A stretch of 64,000 bases of DNA from CAWBQO01 sp963790965 (GTDB lineage: Bacteria > Bacteroidota > Rhodothermia > Rhodothermales > DASSAV01), in assembly GCA_963790965.1 (NCBI GenBank), contig CAWBQO010000006.1, positions 62,001 to 126,000 of the forward strand, read 5' to 3'. Below the pieces are notes generated by a model. It did not search any database and was not told where the DNA came from. It saw only the letters and a list, made by a program, of their open reading frames with translations. This document shows positions 7,566-16,361 of the stretch, in pieces. Position numbers and translations under genes: made by a program. The first letter of the stretch is position 1; every line of letters starts with the position of its first letter.

Positions 7566-8804
7566 TCACCATCCCTGAACCTGCTCCTCGTCGTCGTACT
7601 CCTCTTCCGCTGGATGATCTGCCGCAGAGACACTGACGGCCGGGGCGACGGATTGTCGCTGCACGGCGGGTTGGGGCGGCGTTCGAGGGGCGGGTGGAGG
7701 CGACGCGCTGCGCTGCGCCGCCGCCGGGGTTTCTTCGTCGGCGTAGGTGGGCAGCGTGCCCCGGCGCGTATCGTCGGTCGGCGTCATCAGTAAGTCGATG
7801 TACCGCTTGCCGGAACTGGAGAGCGTCGGCGCAGCCGCAGTGCCGGAAACGTGGCTGGTGACGAGCGCATAGGAGGCGTCCGACGAGCGCGCGTAGGCTA
7901 CGAACGGTTCCGGCGCGGGTCGGTACGAGCTTGCGAGACGCACCGGGAGTCCCGACTGCGTGAAGGCCATTTCAAAGGAGGGCGCGTTTGCATCAAACTC
8001 GTGGCCCGCAAGCCAGGGATACCGGTACTGCAGATCGGAAAGGTGGCTGTTCGGCACGAGGATGCTGAAGAACGGCTCTTGCCGGGCGATGAACCCTCGA
8101 ATCGTGAGCGTCGGGTCCTGCTGGAGCGCGAGGTAGAGCGCGGCGACGTCGATTCCGGCAAGATTGAGGCCGTTATATGCACCGTGGTTATTCTCCGATC
8201 GCTTGAAGTTGGCGCTGTGCCAGTCGTCGAAAGCCTGGTTCAGGAGCATGTTAATTTCGAAGTGAACGTGCGCCCTTCGCCGGTCGATGCCGCGTCCGGT
8301 GTAGCCCATAATGCCGATGGGGTCGCCCTGCCGGAGGCGCTGACCGCGATGCACGTGGGCGCTGCCGAGATGGGCATACAGGCTGTAGAACGGCGAGCCG
8401 CTCCACCAATGCTCCACCACCACGTACTTGCCGTAGTTCGACTCCTTCGGCTCGAAATTGACGTAAACGACCTTGCCACTGTCCACCACGCGGACGGTAT
8501 CGAGCGGCTCGCCGTCCCGGTCGCGGTAGACCGGCTTGATGTCCAGCCCTTCATGAAAGCGCGTAAAGACGGCTCCGGCCGGCGTGTCCTTCAGGTTGCG
8601 CACGAAGCCGTACCCTCCGCCTTCCCACGGCGTCGACCGGCGGCCTTTGTAGTTGCGATCCGTAAACTGGTAGAACGCCGGGCCGTCGCCGCGCAGGAGG
8701 GCATCATTTCGCGTTGGCAAAATGAGTCGAAGAGGCTGCGCGGCTGCGGGAAGGCCCGTCAGGAGAACAACCAGGGCCAGAACAAATCCGCGAACAATCA
8801 TCAT
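7566..8804 (-). CDS. Secreted M23-family metallopeptidase (LytM-type)
   Basis: The 412-residue protein starts with a Sec signal peptide (MMIVRGFVLALVVLLTGLPAAAQ). The catalytic LytM domain spans roughly residues 80-190. It has the zinc ligands HEGLD (His84, Asp88) and HVHFE (His179, His181) plus YSLYAHL with the accessory His145, so all catalytic residues are present. Members cleave peptide cross-links in peptidoglycan. The C-terminal 200 residues form a second, uncharacterised region ending in a Pro/Ala-rich and then very acidic tail (EEEYDDEEQ). The gene starts 114 bp after the end of the TonB receptor gene, with a 9-bp inverted repeat between them. Confidence 0.88.
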   Translation of the reverse strand: MMIVRGFVLALVVLLTGLPAAAQPLRLILPTRNDALLRGDGPAFYQFTDRNYKGRRSTPWEGGGYGFVRNLKDTPAGAVFTRFHEGLDIKPVYRDRDGEPLDTVRVVDSGKVVYVNFEPKESNYGKYVVVEHWWSGSPFYSLYAHLGSAHVHRGQRLRQGDPIGIMGYTGRGIDRRRAHVHFEINMLLNQAFDDWHSANFKRSENNHGAYNGLNLAGIDVAALYLALQQDPTLTIRGFIARQEPFFSILVPNSHLSDLQYRYPWLAGHEFDANAPSFEMAFTQSGLPVRLASSYRPAPEPFVAYARSSDASYALVTSHVSGTAAAPTLSSSGKRYIDLLMTPTDDTRRGTLPTYADEETPAAAQRSASPPPAPRTPPQPAVQRQSVAPAVSVSAADHPAEEEYDDEEQVQGW

Positions 8805-8832
8805 CCCTGCTATCCTGCTACAAACTTCCAGT

Positions 8833-8858
8833 CCGTGATCGAAATGTGGCGATCACGG
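8833..8858. repeat. Inverted repeat between TonB receptor and M23 genes
   Basis: CCGTGATCG and CGATCACGG form a perfect 9-bp stem with an 8-base loop. It sits 60 bp past the stop of the receptor gene and 29 bp before the peptidase start. It could end the receptor transcript, although the T-run is weak, or act as an operator before the peptidase. Confidence 0.5.
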
Positions 8859-8918
8859 CAAACTACCCGGCCTCGAACAAGCGTCCCCTCTCGCCCTCTA
8901 TTACCCTTCTGGAAAGAT

Positions 8919-11138
8919 TCAGAAGTGGACGCGGTAGAGCAGCCTGACATTGATGCCGGGTTCGGGCATGATGACGCGGACGCGCGACAGGTGATCCCGG
9001 TAGACGGCATCCGTGAGGTTCTCGATTGAAAAATCGACGGTATGGAGGAAATCGCCGGCCGTCCGGTGGAACTGCGCAGAGGCGTCCCAGACAAGATAGC
9101 CGTCGGTGGGCGTCTCAAACTCAGCGAGCCGATCCTGTCGCAGTGCGCTCCGAGCGGCAATGCCGAGGGTCAGGACGCCAACGTCTCGCTGCAGCTCCAG
9201 CCGACCGGCACCGGGCGGCATCATCGGCAGCGGCGCGGAGCCTCCGGCGAGGGAGCCGCGCACGTAGCTTCCCGAGCCGAGCACGCGCCAGGCGCGTCCA
9301 AGCGCGGCAGAGGCGGAGACTTCCGCTCCGGCCATGAGCACATCGGCACCGGTGAACTGATATTCCGGCAAGAGAACGCTGAAGTTGAGTCTGCCGGTAT
9401 TCATCGGGTAAATGTAGCGGGCAATGCGGCTCGCAAAAAGCGTTAAGGTGCCCCGCGCCCGCTCGCCCGTGTGGCGAAGGAAAACCTCACCACCTACGCC
9501 CTTCTCAACCTTCAAGTCGGGGTTTCCCACTTCGAACGAGTAGGCTGCCAGGTGAGGGCCTTCTGAAAATAGCTCTTCGATGCCGGGCATCCGAATGGAG
9601 CGCATGAGAGAGCCGCCCGTAGCCCACGCGCTGCCAAGCGGTAGGGTCGCCGAAGCCGACAGGGCGATTCCGCCAAAGGTACGCCGCCGGATATGACCGA
9701 TCCGGGCGACCTCTTCCTCATCCGGAGTGACGATGCGGCCTTCCGCGCGCCCGCCGATCTGCAGCGTTGCCGGGCCTGCTGCCGTCTGCAAATAGGTGAA
9801 CGCCGCCGCCGTTCTTTCCGTGGTAGCCGGGGTGAAGCTGTAGCCTCCGGAGTCCGTGCGCCTGCCGGAAACCCACACGCCCGCCGCGCCGCCGGAGAAC
9901 GGCCCGATCTTGTTTGTGAAAGCGGTCAGCGAACCTTCTGCGGACAGAACGCCGAACTCGACCCCCACCCGCCCGCTTTTTTCAAACTCCTGATGAAAGT
10001 AATTCGTGGCGAGGCCCCGAACCTCCAGTCGTTCCACCCAGCGCTGGTGCGGGTGCAAACCACCGCGAACTTCCGCCTGAAGTTTGTGAATCTCGATGTC
10101 GACTCCGCCGGGGTGCGCGCCGACGAAGCCGCCGGGAATGCCGTAGTTTGAAGCGTACGCCGTGAAGGCCGCGCCCATATGGTTGTGCCCGGAGAAGCGA
10201 GTGGCACCAATGGCCCCGCTGAACGTCTGCAGCGCCGTGTTGCCAAGGACGCCCTCCGGCGTGTGGACATCGGAGGCATTGCGGTAGCTTCCGTCCGCGC
10301 GAACGGCGTAGTTGCCGAGCGGCACTTCGGCGGAGACCCCGGTCGCGAGGCCGCTGCTCACGGACTGCCCCTGCACGCCCACACTAAAGACAGGCGTGCG
10401 GAGCTGTTCGTAGGGAATGGTGCCGCGCACGACGTTCACCACGCCGCCGAGCGCATTGGCTCCGAACTGAAGTGCCGCTGGGCCGCGCACTACGTCGATA
10501 CGGTCCGCGGTCATCGGGTCTATCACTACGGCGTGATCGGACGATGTGGCGGAGAGATCACCCGTGCGGCCGCCGTCTTGCAGCACCAGCAGCCGCTCGC
10601 CACCAAGCCCTCGCAGGACCGGACGCGCAGGTGCCGGACCCATCGACCGCATGGCGACGCCCGGCTGATCCTCCAGCGATTCCGCGATGGTCGTTCCGAG
10701 ATGCCGCCTGAGATCCCGCCCGCCCAGTGAGAGGGATGCGGCACTCCGGCCGGCATCGTCATGCTCAGCCGTGACGAGCACCGATCCGGAAAGAAGCGGC
10801 GCGGCCTGCATATGGAGCGTGATCCGGGCTGTGTCGGAGGCCGTGACGGATACCGTCTGCTCGAGTGCGTCATATCCGATGCGGTACGACTTGATGGCAT
10901 ACTTACCTTCCGGCACGCTTATGATGCGAAACACGCCCTTTTCGTCTGCTCCCGCCGAGCGTTCCGCCTCGACGAGCAGCACTTGCGCGAAGCCTATCGG
11001 CTCATGCGTATCTGCATCCACGACGCGGCCGACGAGAGAACCATTCCCCTTCTGCCCGAAAGCAGCAGGGGCGGTCAGCGACGCAATGGTAAGCAGAGCA
11101 AAGAGCAGAAGAGGGCGCGCCGCGGTCGGCTTCCTCAT
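8919..11138 (-). CDS. TonB-dependent outer-membrane receptor, ZnuD-like, with N-terminal carboxypeptidase-like domain
   Basis: The 739-residue protein has a signal peptide (to about residue 28), a carboxypeptidase-regulatory-like beta domain (GSLVGRVVDADTHEPIGFAQ to residue ~112), a plug domain with VLRGLGGERLLVLQDGGRTG and DRIDVVRGPAALQFGANAL, then a 22-strand-type barrel ending in LLYRVHF with terminal Phe. The plug segment SATSSDHAVVIDP and the His-rich loop with SGHNHMGAAFTAYASNYGIP resemble ZnuD-type zinc or heme receptors, so metal-ion uptake is the best guess rather than polysaccharide uptake. No SusD partner is present. Its ATG overlaps the stop of an upstream lipoprotein gene, showing tight coupling. 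Confidence 0.88.
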   Translation of the reverse strand: MRKPTAARPLLLFALLTIASLTAPAAFGQKGNGSLVGRVVDADTHEPIGFAQVLLVEAERSAGADEKGVFRIISVPEGKYAIKSYRIGYDALEQTVSVTASDTARITLHMQAAPLLSGSVLVTAEHDDAGRSAASLSLGGRDLRRHLGTTIAESLEDQPGVAMRSMGPAPARPVLRGLGGERLLVLQDGGRTGDLSATSSDHAVVIDPMTADRIDVVRGPAALQFGANALGGVVNVVRGTIPYEQLRTPVFSVGVQGQSVSSGLATGVSAEVPLGNYAVRADGSYRNASDVHTPEGVLGNTALQTFSGAIGATRFSGHNHMGAAFTAYASNYGIPGGFVGAHPGGVDIEIHKLQAEVRGGLHPHQRWVERLEVRGLATNYFHQEFEKSGRVGVEFGVLSAEGSLTAFTNKIGPFSGGAAGVWVSGRRTDSGGYSFTPATTERTAAAFTYLQTAAGPATLQIGGRAEGRIVTPDEEEVARIGHIRRRTFGGIALSASATLPLGSAWATGGSLMRSIRMPGIEELFSEGPHLAAYSFEVGNPDLKVEKGVGGEVFLRHTGERARGTLTLFASRIARYIYPMNTGRLNFSVLLPEYQFTGADVLMAGAEVSASAALGRAWRVLGSGSYVRGSLAGGSAPLPMMPPGAGRLELQRDVGVLTLGIAARSALRQDRLAEFETPTDGYLVWDASAQFHRTAGDFLHTVDFSIENLTDAVYRDHLSRVRVIMPEPGINVRLLYRVHF

Positions 11139-11581
11139 TGCGCGACCCGGACGGGGAGCGGGTTACTGCGAAAATCGGCGTGACCTTCGTGAAGCACCTC
11201 GATGAGCAGCGTCGTCTCGCCGGCGGCGAGGCCCTGCACGCCAAGGGTGAACTTGCCGAGAGCCGTCACGGCAACAAGGGACGAATTTGCTACGGTGAAC
11301 TGCATCGCGTGCTCATCGCCGAAATGGTCGCGGTCGATGCGCTCGCCGTCTTCGTCCAGAAAGTAGACTTCCGTGGCGACGGGTGAAGTCCCAATGCCGA
11401 CGGCAAGCGGCGTTGCTGTTTCTCCTTCAAAGTAGCGCAGCGCTACGGTGCCATTCTGCACGAGTTCGAGTCCATAGGCGCGAACGTGCGCGCTTTCGTC
11501 GTGCTTAACGTCGTTGCCCCAGTCGCAGCCGGACCAGAGCGTCGCCAGCAAGAAAGCGACGACGGGAAATAGTCGTGTCAT
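11135..11581 (-). CDS. Small lipoprotein cotranscribed with the TonB receptor
   Basis: I start at ATG 11581 (MTRLFPVVAFLLATLWSGC), which gives a proper lipoprotein signal with the lipidated Cys at residue 19; the longer frame adds 11 unlikely residues. The mature 130 residues are beta-rich and contain an acidic and His-bearing stretch (DEDGERIDRDHFGDEHAM) and a second His-containing strand (LIEVLHEGHADFR). The stop codon overlaps the receptor's ATG by four bases, so the two are almost certainly translated from one message. I recognise no named family. I infer a periplasm- or surface-facing helper for the metal receptor, perhaps a metal-binding protein. Confidence 0.75.
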   Translation of the reverse strand: MTRLFPVVAFLLATLWSGCDWGNDVKHDESAHVRAYGLELVQNGTVALRYFEGETATPLAVGIGTSPVATEVYFLDEDGERIDRDHFGDEHAMQFTVANSSLVAVTALGKFTLGVQGLAAGETTLLIEVLHEGHADFRSNPLPVRVAQ

Positions 11582-11695
11582 GATTGTCCTCAATAAGCGT
11601 CCAAGGTGTCCCATCTATGCGGGAAGGATCCAGGACGAGAGGCGCAAGCACGGTGCAATAGAGTACGCCGCAAAGTCGGGCGCTGCAGCCTCTCG

Positions 11696-12064
11696 TCAGC
11701 AGGCAAATCGAGGAGGACCGCGGTCATTCGGCCGGGAGGCGTCTGCCGAGCGGGCGCGGAACACCGGGTCGGAGAAAGCCATCGCTCCGTTTTCGAGCGA
11801 AAACACCTCATGAATGCCGTCCGCCGAGGCTTGAACGACGGTGTTGCAGAGGCTGCAGGCCGCATTCAGATGAAGATGGATTGGGGGCCCGGCGCTGTAC
11901 AGCGGCGCGTCGCCATGAATATGCCCGGCGATCTGATGGGCGGCTTTCTGTTGCTGCGCGTGCGCGAGCGCGTGATCGACGCGGTGAGCGACCGGCAAGA
12001 GCACGCCTCCCGTCGCGAAGACGAAGAGCATCACCCAGGCTGCTATGTGGTCCCTTCTCGTCAT
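11696..12064 (-). CDS. Small His/Cys-rich membrane-anchored protein (DUF2946-like)
   Basis: The 122-residue frame from ATG 12064 has one N-terminal membrane segment (IAAWVMLFVFATGGVLLP). A periplasmic part follows with many possible metal ligands: HRVDHALAHAQQQ, HQIAGHIHGD, IHLHLNAACSLCN. It ends with an Arg/Pro/Gly-rich tail. The layout recalls DUF2946-type proteins that sit beside copper or zinc receptors, but the match is not certain. It lies 114 bp before the lipoprotein gene and 34 bp after def on the same strand, so it may join a run def-this-lipoprotein-receptor. I infer periplasmic metal binding. The alternative TTG start at 12097 adds 11 residues before the basic MTRRD start. Confidence 0.6.
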   Translation of the reverse strand: MTRRDHIAAWVMLFVFATGGVLLPVAHRVDHALAHAQQQKAAHQIAGHIHGDAPLYSAGPPIHLHLNAACSLCNTVVQASADGIHEVFSLENGAMAFSDPVFRARSADASRPNDRGPPRFAC

Positions 12065-12098
12065 TTTCCGGCTCAAAGAATCAGCATCGGGCCTCAAG

Positions 12099-12680
12099 TC
12101 AGGGGATGGACTTTTCGCCGCTGGTTCGGACCGGGTAGTCAGCCTCTACATTCCCGAGCGACATTTCCCGAAGGCGGCGCTTCAACAAGCGCCTCCGAAA
12201 CGCGCTGATGCGGTCGACGAAGAGAATGCCTTCGAGGTGGTCATACTCATGCTGAATGACGCGGGCGAGCATGTCGGACGCGCGAAGCTCCTTCTTTTCG
12301 AAGTTACGGTCGAGATAGCGAACGAGGATCGCTTCCGGGCGGATCACAATCTCACGCAGGTCGGGAATGGAGAGGCATCCTTCCTCCATCTCGCACTCTT
12401 CCTCGCTTTCGTCCGCGATTTCGGGATTGATAAACGCCATAGGCTGCGGTGGCAGCTCAATTCCCTCCTGTTCAAGGTCCTCGCGGAGCGGCGAGAGGTC
12501 GACAACAAAGAGCCGTTCGCTGCGGCCGACTTGCGGAGCGGCAAGTCCAATGCCAGTCGCACCCGCCATCGTCTCGATCATGTCATCGATGAGCGTTTGC
12601 AGCTCCGGCGTATTCTCCGTCACAGGGATGGTGTCTTCTCGCAGGACCGGTTCGCCGTAAACGAAGATCGGTAATACCAT
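12099..12680 (-). CDS. def: Peptide deformylase
   Basis: The 193-residue enzyme removes the formyl group from the N-terminal Met of new proteins. All three active-site motifs are intact: GIGLAAPQVG (residues 43-52), EGCLSIP (Cys102 as metal ligand) and QHEYDHLEG (His144, Glu145, His148). The sequence MVLPIFVYGEPVLRE is the usual start. The protein is a little longer than the average 170-190 residues because of a basic C-terminal tail. It lies 88 bp after the ruvX-like gene on the same strand. Confidence 0.96.
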   Translation of the reverse strand: MVLPIFVYGEPVLREDTIPVTENTPELQTLIDDMIETMAGATGIGLAAPQVGRSERLFVVDLSPLREDLEQEGIELPPQPMAFINPEIADESEEECEMEEGCLSIPDLREIVIRPEAILVRYLDRNFEKKELRASDMLARVIQHEYDHLEGILFVDRISAFRRRLLKRRLREMSLGNVEADYPVRTSGEKSIP

Positions 12681-12768
12681 GGCCTTTTAACGGGTGCGTC
12701 TGAAGATAACTGCTGCGTTTGGGGTCATATACCCGTAGGCGAGGCATTCGTTGCCGGACCGCGGCGGG

Positions 12769-13188
12769 TTAGAGGCCGTCGAGATATTCCTGCAGGATGA
12801 TAGCCGCGGCTGCCGCATCGACGCGGGCTTTGTTGCGGCGCGACTTCCGCCTTGCGCCGGAGGCGCGAATGGCCTCCTCGGCGAGAAAGGAAGTGTAGAA
12901 CTCGTCGCGCTTCTCCAGGGGAACGTCCGGCAGGGCGTCGCGAATGCCGTCGATGAAGCGCTGCACGAAAGCAGTCGCCTCGCCTTCTTCTCCGTCCGGC
13001 GTCAGGGGCCAACCGACGAGCAGAAGCTCGATACCCTCGTCGCGATGCAAGTCGCGCAGCACCTGCGTGACGGCCTCCGGAGCGAACGTGCCAAAGGGTT
13101 GCGCGAAGAGGCGCAGCGGGTCGGCTACGGCGAGGCCAACGCGGCGCAAGCCGTAATCCACCGCCACGAGGCGAGCGGACGAGTCCAT
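12769..13188 (-). CDS. ruvX: RuvX/YqgF-family putative Holliday junction resolvase or pre-16S rRNA nuclease
   Basis: From ATG 13188 the product has 139 residues. It opens with RLVAVDYGLRRVGLAVAD, the RNase H-fold metal-binding Asp motif, continues with LLVGWPLTPDGEEGEAT and DEFYTSFLAEEA, and ends with RVDAAAAAIILQEYLDGL, where the last catalytic Asp is expected. The family is linked to maturation of the 16S rRNA 5' end and to Holliday junction resolution. A longer frame from 13236 adds 16 residues that do not fit the family. The order ruvX-def is plausible as one transcript. The usual DERxT motif is altered to DEFYT. Confidence 0.9.
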   Translation of the reverse strand: MDSSARLVAVDYGLRRVGLAVADPLRLFAQPFGTFAPEAVTQVLRDLHRDEGIELLLVGWPLTPDGEEGEATAFVQRFIDGIRDALPDVPLEKRDEFYTSFLAEEAIRASGARRKSRRNKARVDAAAAAIILQEYLDGL

Positions 13189-13213
13189 AGCGCGGCGCTT
13201 ACAGAAGAACGTA

Positions 13214-13244
13214 GAACCGGGGCACGCGAAAGCCACCCCGGTTC
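13214..13244 (-). terminator. Stem-loop downstream of the HU-like gene
   Basis: GAACCGGGG and CCCCGGTTC form a perfect 9-bp GC-rich stem with a 13-base loop. It begins 29 bp past the stop of the HU-like gene and ends 26 bp before the ruvX start. On the minus strand it is followed by a moderately T-rich stretch, ACGTTCTTCTGT, so it is a plausible but not textbook terminator. Confidence 0.55.
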
Positions 13245-13272
13245 ATGCGAAAACGACGTGGTGCGCCGGCGA

Positions 13273-13680
13273 TCAGTTGACCGTGCTGACGGCGTGGCCG
13301 TTGCGGGGCCGAAGCGCGGCTTCGCGCAGATCGGCGCTGCCCTCGGGAATGAGGTAATTAAGCTCCTTAAGCGGTGTCTGAAGCACCGACTTGAGCCGCT
13401 TGCTCGGCTTGAAATGCGTCTTGCGCCGGCTCGGGATGAAGACGGTCTCGTTGGTCTTCGGGTTGCGGGCTTTCGGTTTTGCCTTTGTCTTTTTGACTTC
13501 AAAGACGCCGAAATCGCGCAGTTCGATGCGGATTTCAGGGTCCGCCTCGATCATCAGTTCACCGAGCGCCTCGATGACCGCGCTTACCCACGGCTCGCTT
13601 CTGTAGATCGGCTCGTCGACCATTTCCGCTACTCGGCGGGCTACGTCTTTCTTGGTGAGCGTCTTGGGACGGTCTTGCAT
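13273..13680 (-). CDS. HU/IHF-family DNA-binding protein
   Basis: The 135-residue protein starts with TLTKKDVARRVAEMVDEP and has a helical dimerisation part, then GVFEVKKTKAKPKARNPKTN, which corresponds to the beta arm GxFxxxxRxARxGRNPxTGE of HU/IHF. A C-terminal extension of about 35 residues is unusual for canonical HU (about 90 residues). It probably bends DNA as a nucleoid protein or an IHF-like architectural factor. A strong AAAGGAG ribosome site lies nine bases before the ATG. The 290-bp AT-rich region upstream should contain its promoter, and a GC-rich stem follows the gene. Confidence 0.88.
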   Translation of the reverse strand: MQDRPKTLTKKDVARRVAEMVDEPIYRSEPWVSAVIEALGELMIEADPEIRIELRDFGVFEVKKTKAKPKARNPKTNETVFIPSRRKTHFKPSKRLKSVLQTPLKELNYLIPEGSADLREAALRPRNGHAVSTVN

Positions 13681-13970
13681 GATGGAACTCCTTTAGGAAC
13701 GGTTATAGTAGCTCAATTGCTCATATCATAGTCAGCGCTGCCTTCATGTCCGTTCCCGATCCGCCACCATTGGCGGCCGCAACGTCGCTCCAGAAGGCTA
13801 CTCAGCCGATCTATCTTCTGAAATGTCAAATAGTTCGCCGTGTGTCGGCATCTATTTTACAAAATCTCTTGTTTATATCAACCGTAATCTAAGCAACTTT
13901 AGGTGCCGGATGCAAAATATATATTAATTCACTACTTATTGGTCGGTGCAACGACTACAATCTTCCCGAC

Positions 13971-14408
13971 CTACCGGCGCGCGGTAATGCGGGCGGTGCC
14001 GACTTGCCCCATCCCGAGGCGAAGCCGGTTGCGCGCGCGCTGGAGCGCCTGCTCGACGCGCGCACGCTCCTCGAGGTCTTCAGCATTGCGAAGACGTTCG
14101 AGCGCGCGTTCTTCAGCTGCCCGCGCGCGCTCCACGTCGATCTCGGCCGCCGGCTCGGCGGTTTCGGCAAGGACGGTCACCTGGTTTTCGATCACCTCCA
14201 GAAATCCGCCGCTCGTGGCGTAGACGATCGCTTCGCCGGCAAGGTTGGTGATGTGGATCTCACCCACGCCGAAAGCGGCAATCATTGGCGCGTGGTTGTG
14301 CCGAACTTCGAAGGAGCCTTCGACGCCCGGTGCGCGCACCCCCGTCGCCTCGCCGCTGAATACCTGCCGGTCCGGCGAGACGACGTTTACGTTTAGAGTA
14401 CCTGGCAT
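13971..14408 (-). CDS. atpC: F1F0 ATP synthase subunit epsilon
   Basis: The 145-residue protein has an N-terminal beta sandwich (LNVNVVSPDRQVFSGEATGV, then APGVEGSFEVRHNHAPMIAA, GGFLEVIENQVTVLAETAE) and a two-helix C-terminal domain rich in Ala, Arg and Glu. In the F1 motor it forms part of the central stalk and can inhibit ATP hydrolysis through its C-terminal helices. It lies 22 bp after atpD on the same strand. The remaining atp genes are not adjacent, which fits the split arrangement common in Bacteroidota-like genomes. Confidence 0.94.
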   Translation of the reverse strand: MPGTLNVNVVSPDRQVFSGEATGVRAPGVEGSFEVRHNHAPMIAAFGVGEIHITNLAGEAIVYATSGGFLEVIENQVTVLAETAEPAAEIDVERARAAEERALERLRNAEDLEERARVEQALQRARNRLRLGMGQVGTARITARR

Positions 14409-14430
14409 ACTGTTGGGCTATGCGTTTCTT

Positions 14431-15933
14431 TCAACCTTCCTGAAGCATCTTCTCTCCGGCCTCGATGACCTCCTCGATGGCACCCTTGTAAGCAAAGGCA
14501 CCCTCGGGCAAGTGATCCAACTCGCCGCTGAGAATCATCTTGAAGGCGCGAATGGTGTCTTCCACCTTGACGTACTTGCCTTCGAATCCGGTAAACTGCT
14601 GCGCTACGAAGAACGGCTGGCTCATGTAGCGCTGCGCACGGCGAGCGCGGTGAACAACCTGCTTGTCGTCGTCCGAGAGTTCGTCCATGCCGAGGATGGC
14701 GATGATGTCCTGAAGCTCACGGTAGCGCTGAAGGAGCATCTTCACGTTCTGCGCCGTGTTGTAATGGTCTTCACCGACGATACGCGCGTCAAGAATGCGG
14801 CTGGTCGAGTCCAGCGGGTCCACGGCCGGATAGATGCCGAGCGAGGCAATCTGGCGCGAGAGCGTCGTAGTGGCGTCCAGGTGCGCGAAGGTCGTTGCAG
14901 GAGCCGGGTCGGTGAGGTCGTCCGCCGGCACGTAGATGGCCTGAACGGAGGTAATGGCCCCGCGCTTGGTAGAGGTGATGCGCTCCTGCATGGTGCCCAT
15001 CTCCGTCGCGAGGGTCGGCTGGTAGCCTACGGCCGAGGGCATACGGCCGAGGAGCGCCGAAACCTCAGAGCCGGCCTGGGTAAAGCGGAAGATGTTGTCG
15101 ATGAAGAAGAGCACGTCTGTACCCCCGAGGTCGCGGTAGTACTCAGCAATCGTCAGGCCGGAGAGCGCCACGCGCGCGCGCGCGCCCGGCGGCTCATTCA
15201 TCTGGCCAAAGACAAAAGTTAGCTGACTGTCCTTGATGCTTTCCATGTCCACCTTGGAAAGATCCCAGCCGCCTTCCTCCATCGAGTGCATGAAGTCGTC
15301 GCCATAGCGGATGATGCCGGATTCGAGCATTTCGCGCAGAAGGTCGTTGCCCTCGCGCGTACGCTCGCCCACACCCGCGAACACAGACATTCCGGAGTGC
15401 GCCTTCGCAATGTTGTTGATCAGCTCCTGGATCAAGACCGTCTTGCCCACTCCGGCACCACCGAAGAGGCCGATCTTGCCGCCGCGCACGTAAGGCTCGA
15501 GCAGGTCGACCACCTTGATGCCCGTTTCGAGCATTTCGGCGTTCGTGGAGAGCTGGTCGAACGGCGGCGGATCGGAGTGGATGGGCCGGTAGGCTTCGGC
15601 TTTCGGCTGCGGCAGGCCGTCAATGGCGCGGCCGACGACGTTGAAGAGTCGGCCACGAATCTCCTCACCCGTGGGCATCGAAATGGCGCGCCCGGTGTTG
15701 ACGACGGCGGTGCCGCGCTTGAGGCCGTCGGTCGTGTCCATCGAGACCGTGCGGACGCGGCTTTCTCCAAGGTGCTGCTGCACTTCGAGCACGAGCGGGA
15801 CCCCGTCTGCCTGCTCGATCTCGAGAGCGTCGTAGATCTCCGGTACGGAATCGGGGGCAAACTGTACGTCCACGACCGGACCAACGACCTGAATGACCTC
15901 TCCTGTGCTATTGTTTAGTGCTCTGGCTTCCAT
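14431..15933 (-). CDS. atpD: F1F0 ATP synthase subunit beta (catalytic)
   Basis: The 500-residue subunit carries the catalytic nucleotide site of F1. It opens with TGEVIQVVGPVVDVQFAPD. The P-loop is GLFGGAGVGKTVLIQELI, followed by FAGVGERTREGNDLL, where the catalytic Glu lies, then VLFFIDNIFRFTQAGSEVSA, and PAVDPLDSTSRILD. Length is close to the family norm, with a few extra residues around the N-terminus and about residue 200. It precedes atpC by 22 bp, so the two form an atpDC operon. A 430-bp spacer without a convincing gene lies upstream and should contain the promoter. Confidence 0.97.
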   Translation of the reverse strand: MEARALNNSTGEVIQVVGPVVDVQFAPDSVPEIYDALEIEQADGVPLVLEVQQHLGESRVRTVSMDTTDGLKRGTAVVNTGRAISMPTGEEIRGRLFNVVGRAIDGLPQPKAEAYRPIHSDPPPFDQLSTNAEMLETGIKVVDLLEPYVRGGKIGLFGGAGVGKTVLIQELINNIAKAHSGMSVFAGVGERTREGNDLLREMLESGIIRYGDDFMHSMEEGGWDLSKVDMESIKDSQLTFVFGQMNEPPGARARVALSGLTIAEYYRDLGGTDVLFFIDNIFRFTQAGSEVSALLGRMPSAVGYQPTLATEMGTMQERITSTKRGAITSVQAIYVPADDLTDPAPATTFAHLDATTTLSRQIASLGIYPAVDPLDSTSRILDARIVGEDHYNTAQNVKMLLQRYRELQDIIAILGMDELSDDDKQVVHRARRAQRYMSQPFFVAQQFTGFEGKYVKVEDTIRAFKMILSGELDHLPEGAFAYKGAIEEVIEAGEKMLQEG

Positions 15934-16361
15934 CGAGTAGCGTTATACTGTGCGTGGGACCCGCGCTAAGTAGGGCGGTGCAACATCGGCAAGAAACGGA
16001 AGATAAGACCAAGAGCCGTCGTTCGCCCGTGTAAATCTCGCCTCTTCCGGCGCGCTTTCGCAAAGAATTAAGGAATTATGCAAAGGCGGCGCGCCGAAGA
16101 CGTGCTATGCCGCCCGTTCGCATCGCCGCGTTCGCCATTCTGCGGAGATGACCTTGCGCTTTGATGCCAAAAGGGATCGCGGCACGACGGTGCCGCCTTG
16201 GGCACGGGCCGTCCTCGATCACGGCTGCGCCAACCGCCGTAAACGGATCATCCGCCTGCGCGCACGAGGCCGCAAGCGGATGGTCCGTAACATCGGCACC
16301 GGCGGCCCGTCTCAACCTTTCCTTACGTCCGCTGGGGCCGTAAACGCGGGACGGCTCGACG
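15934..16361. other. Intergenic region upstream of atpD
   Basis: This 428-bp spacer lies between the end of the chemoreceptor gene and the start of atpD. Open frames occur on both strands (for example 79 codons on minus at 16076-16315) but none has a recognisable protein or ribosome site. The atpD promoter presumably lies in the last 150 bp. I see no RNA gene. Confidence 0.5.
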
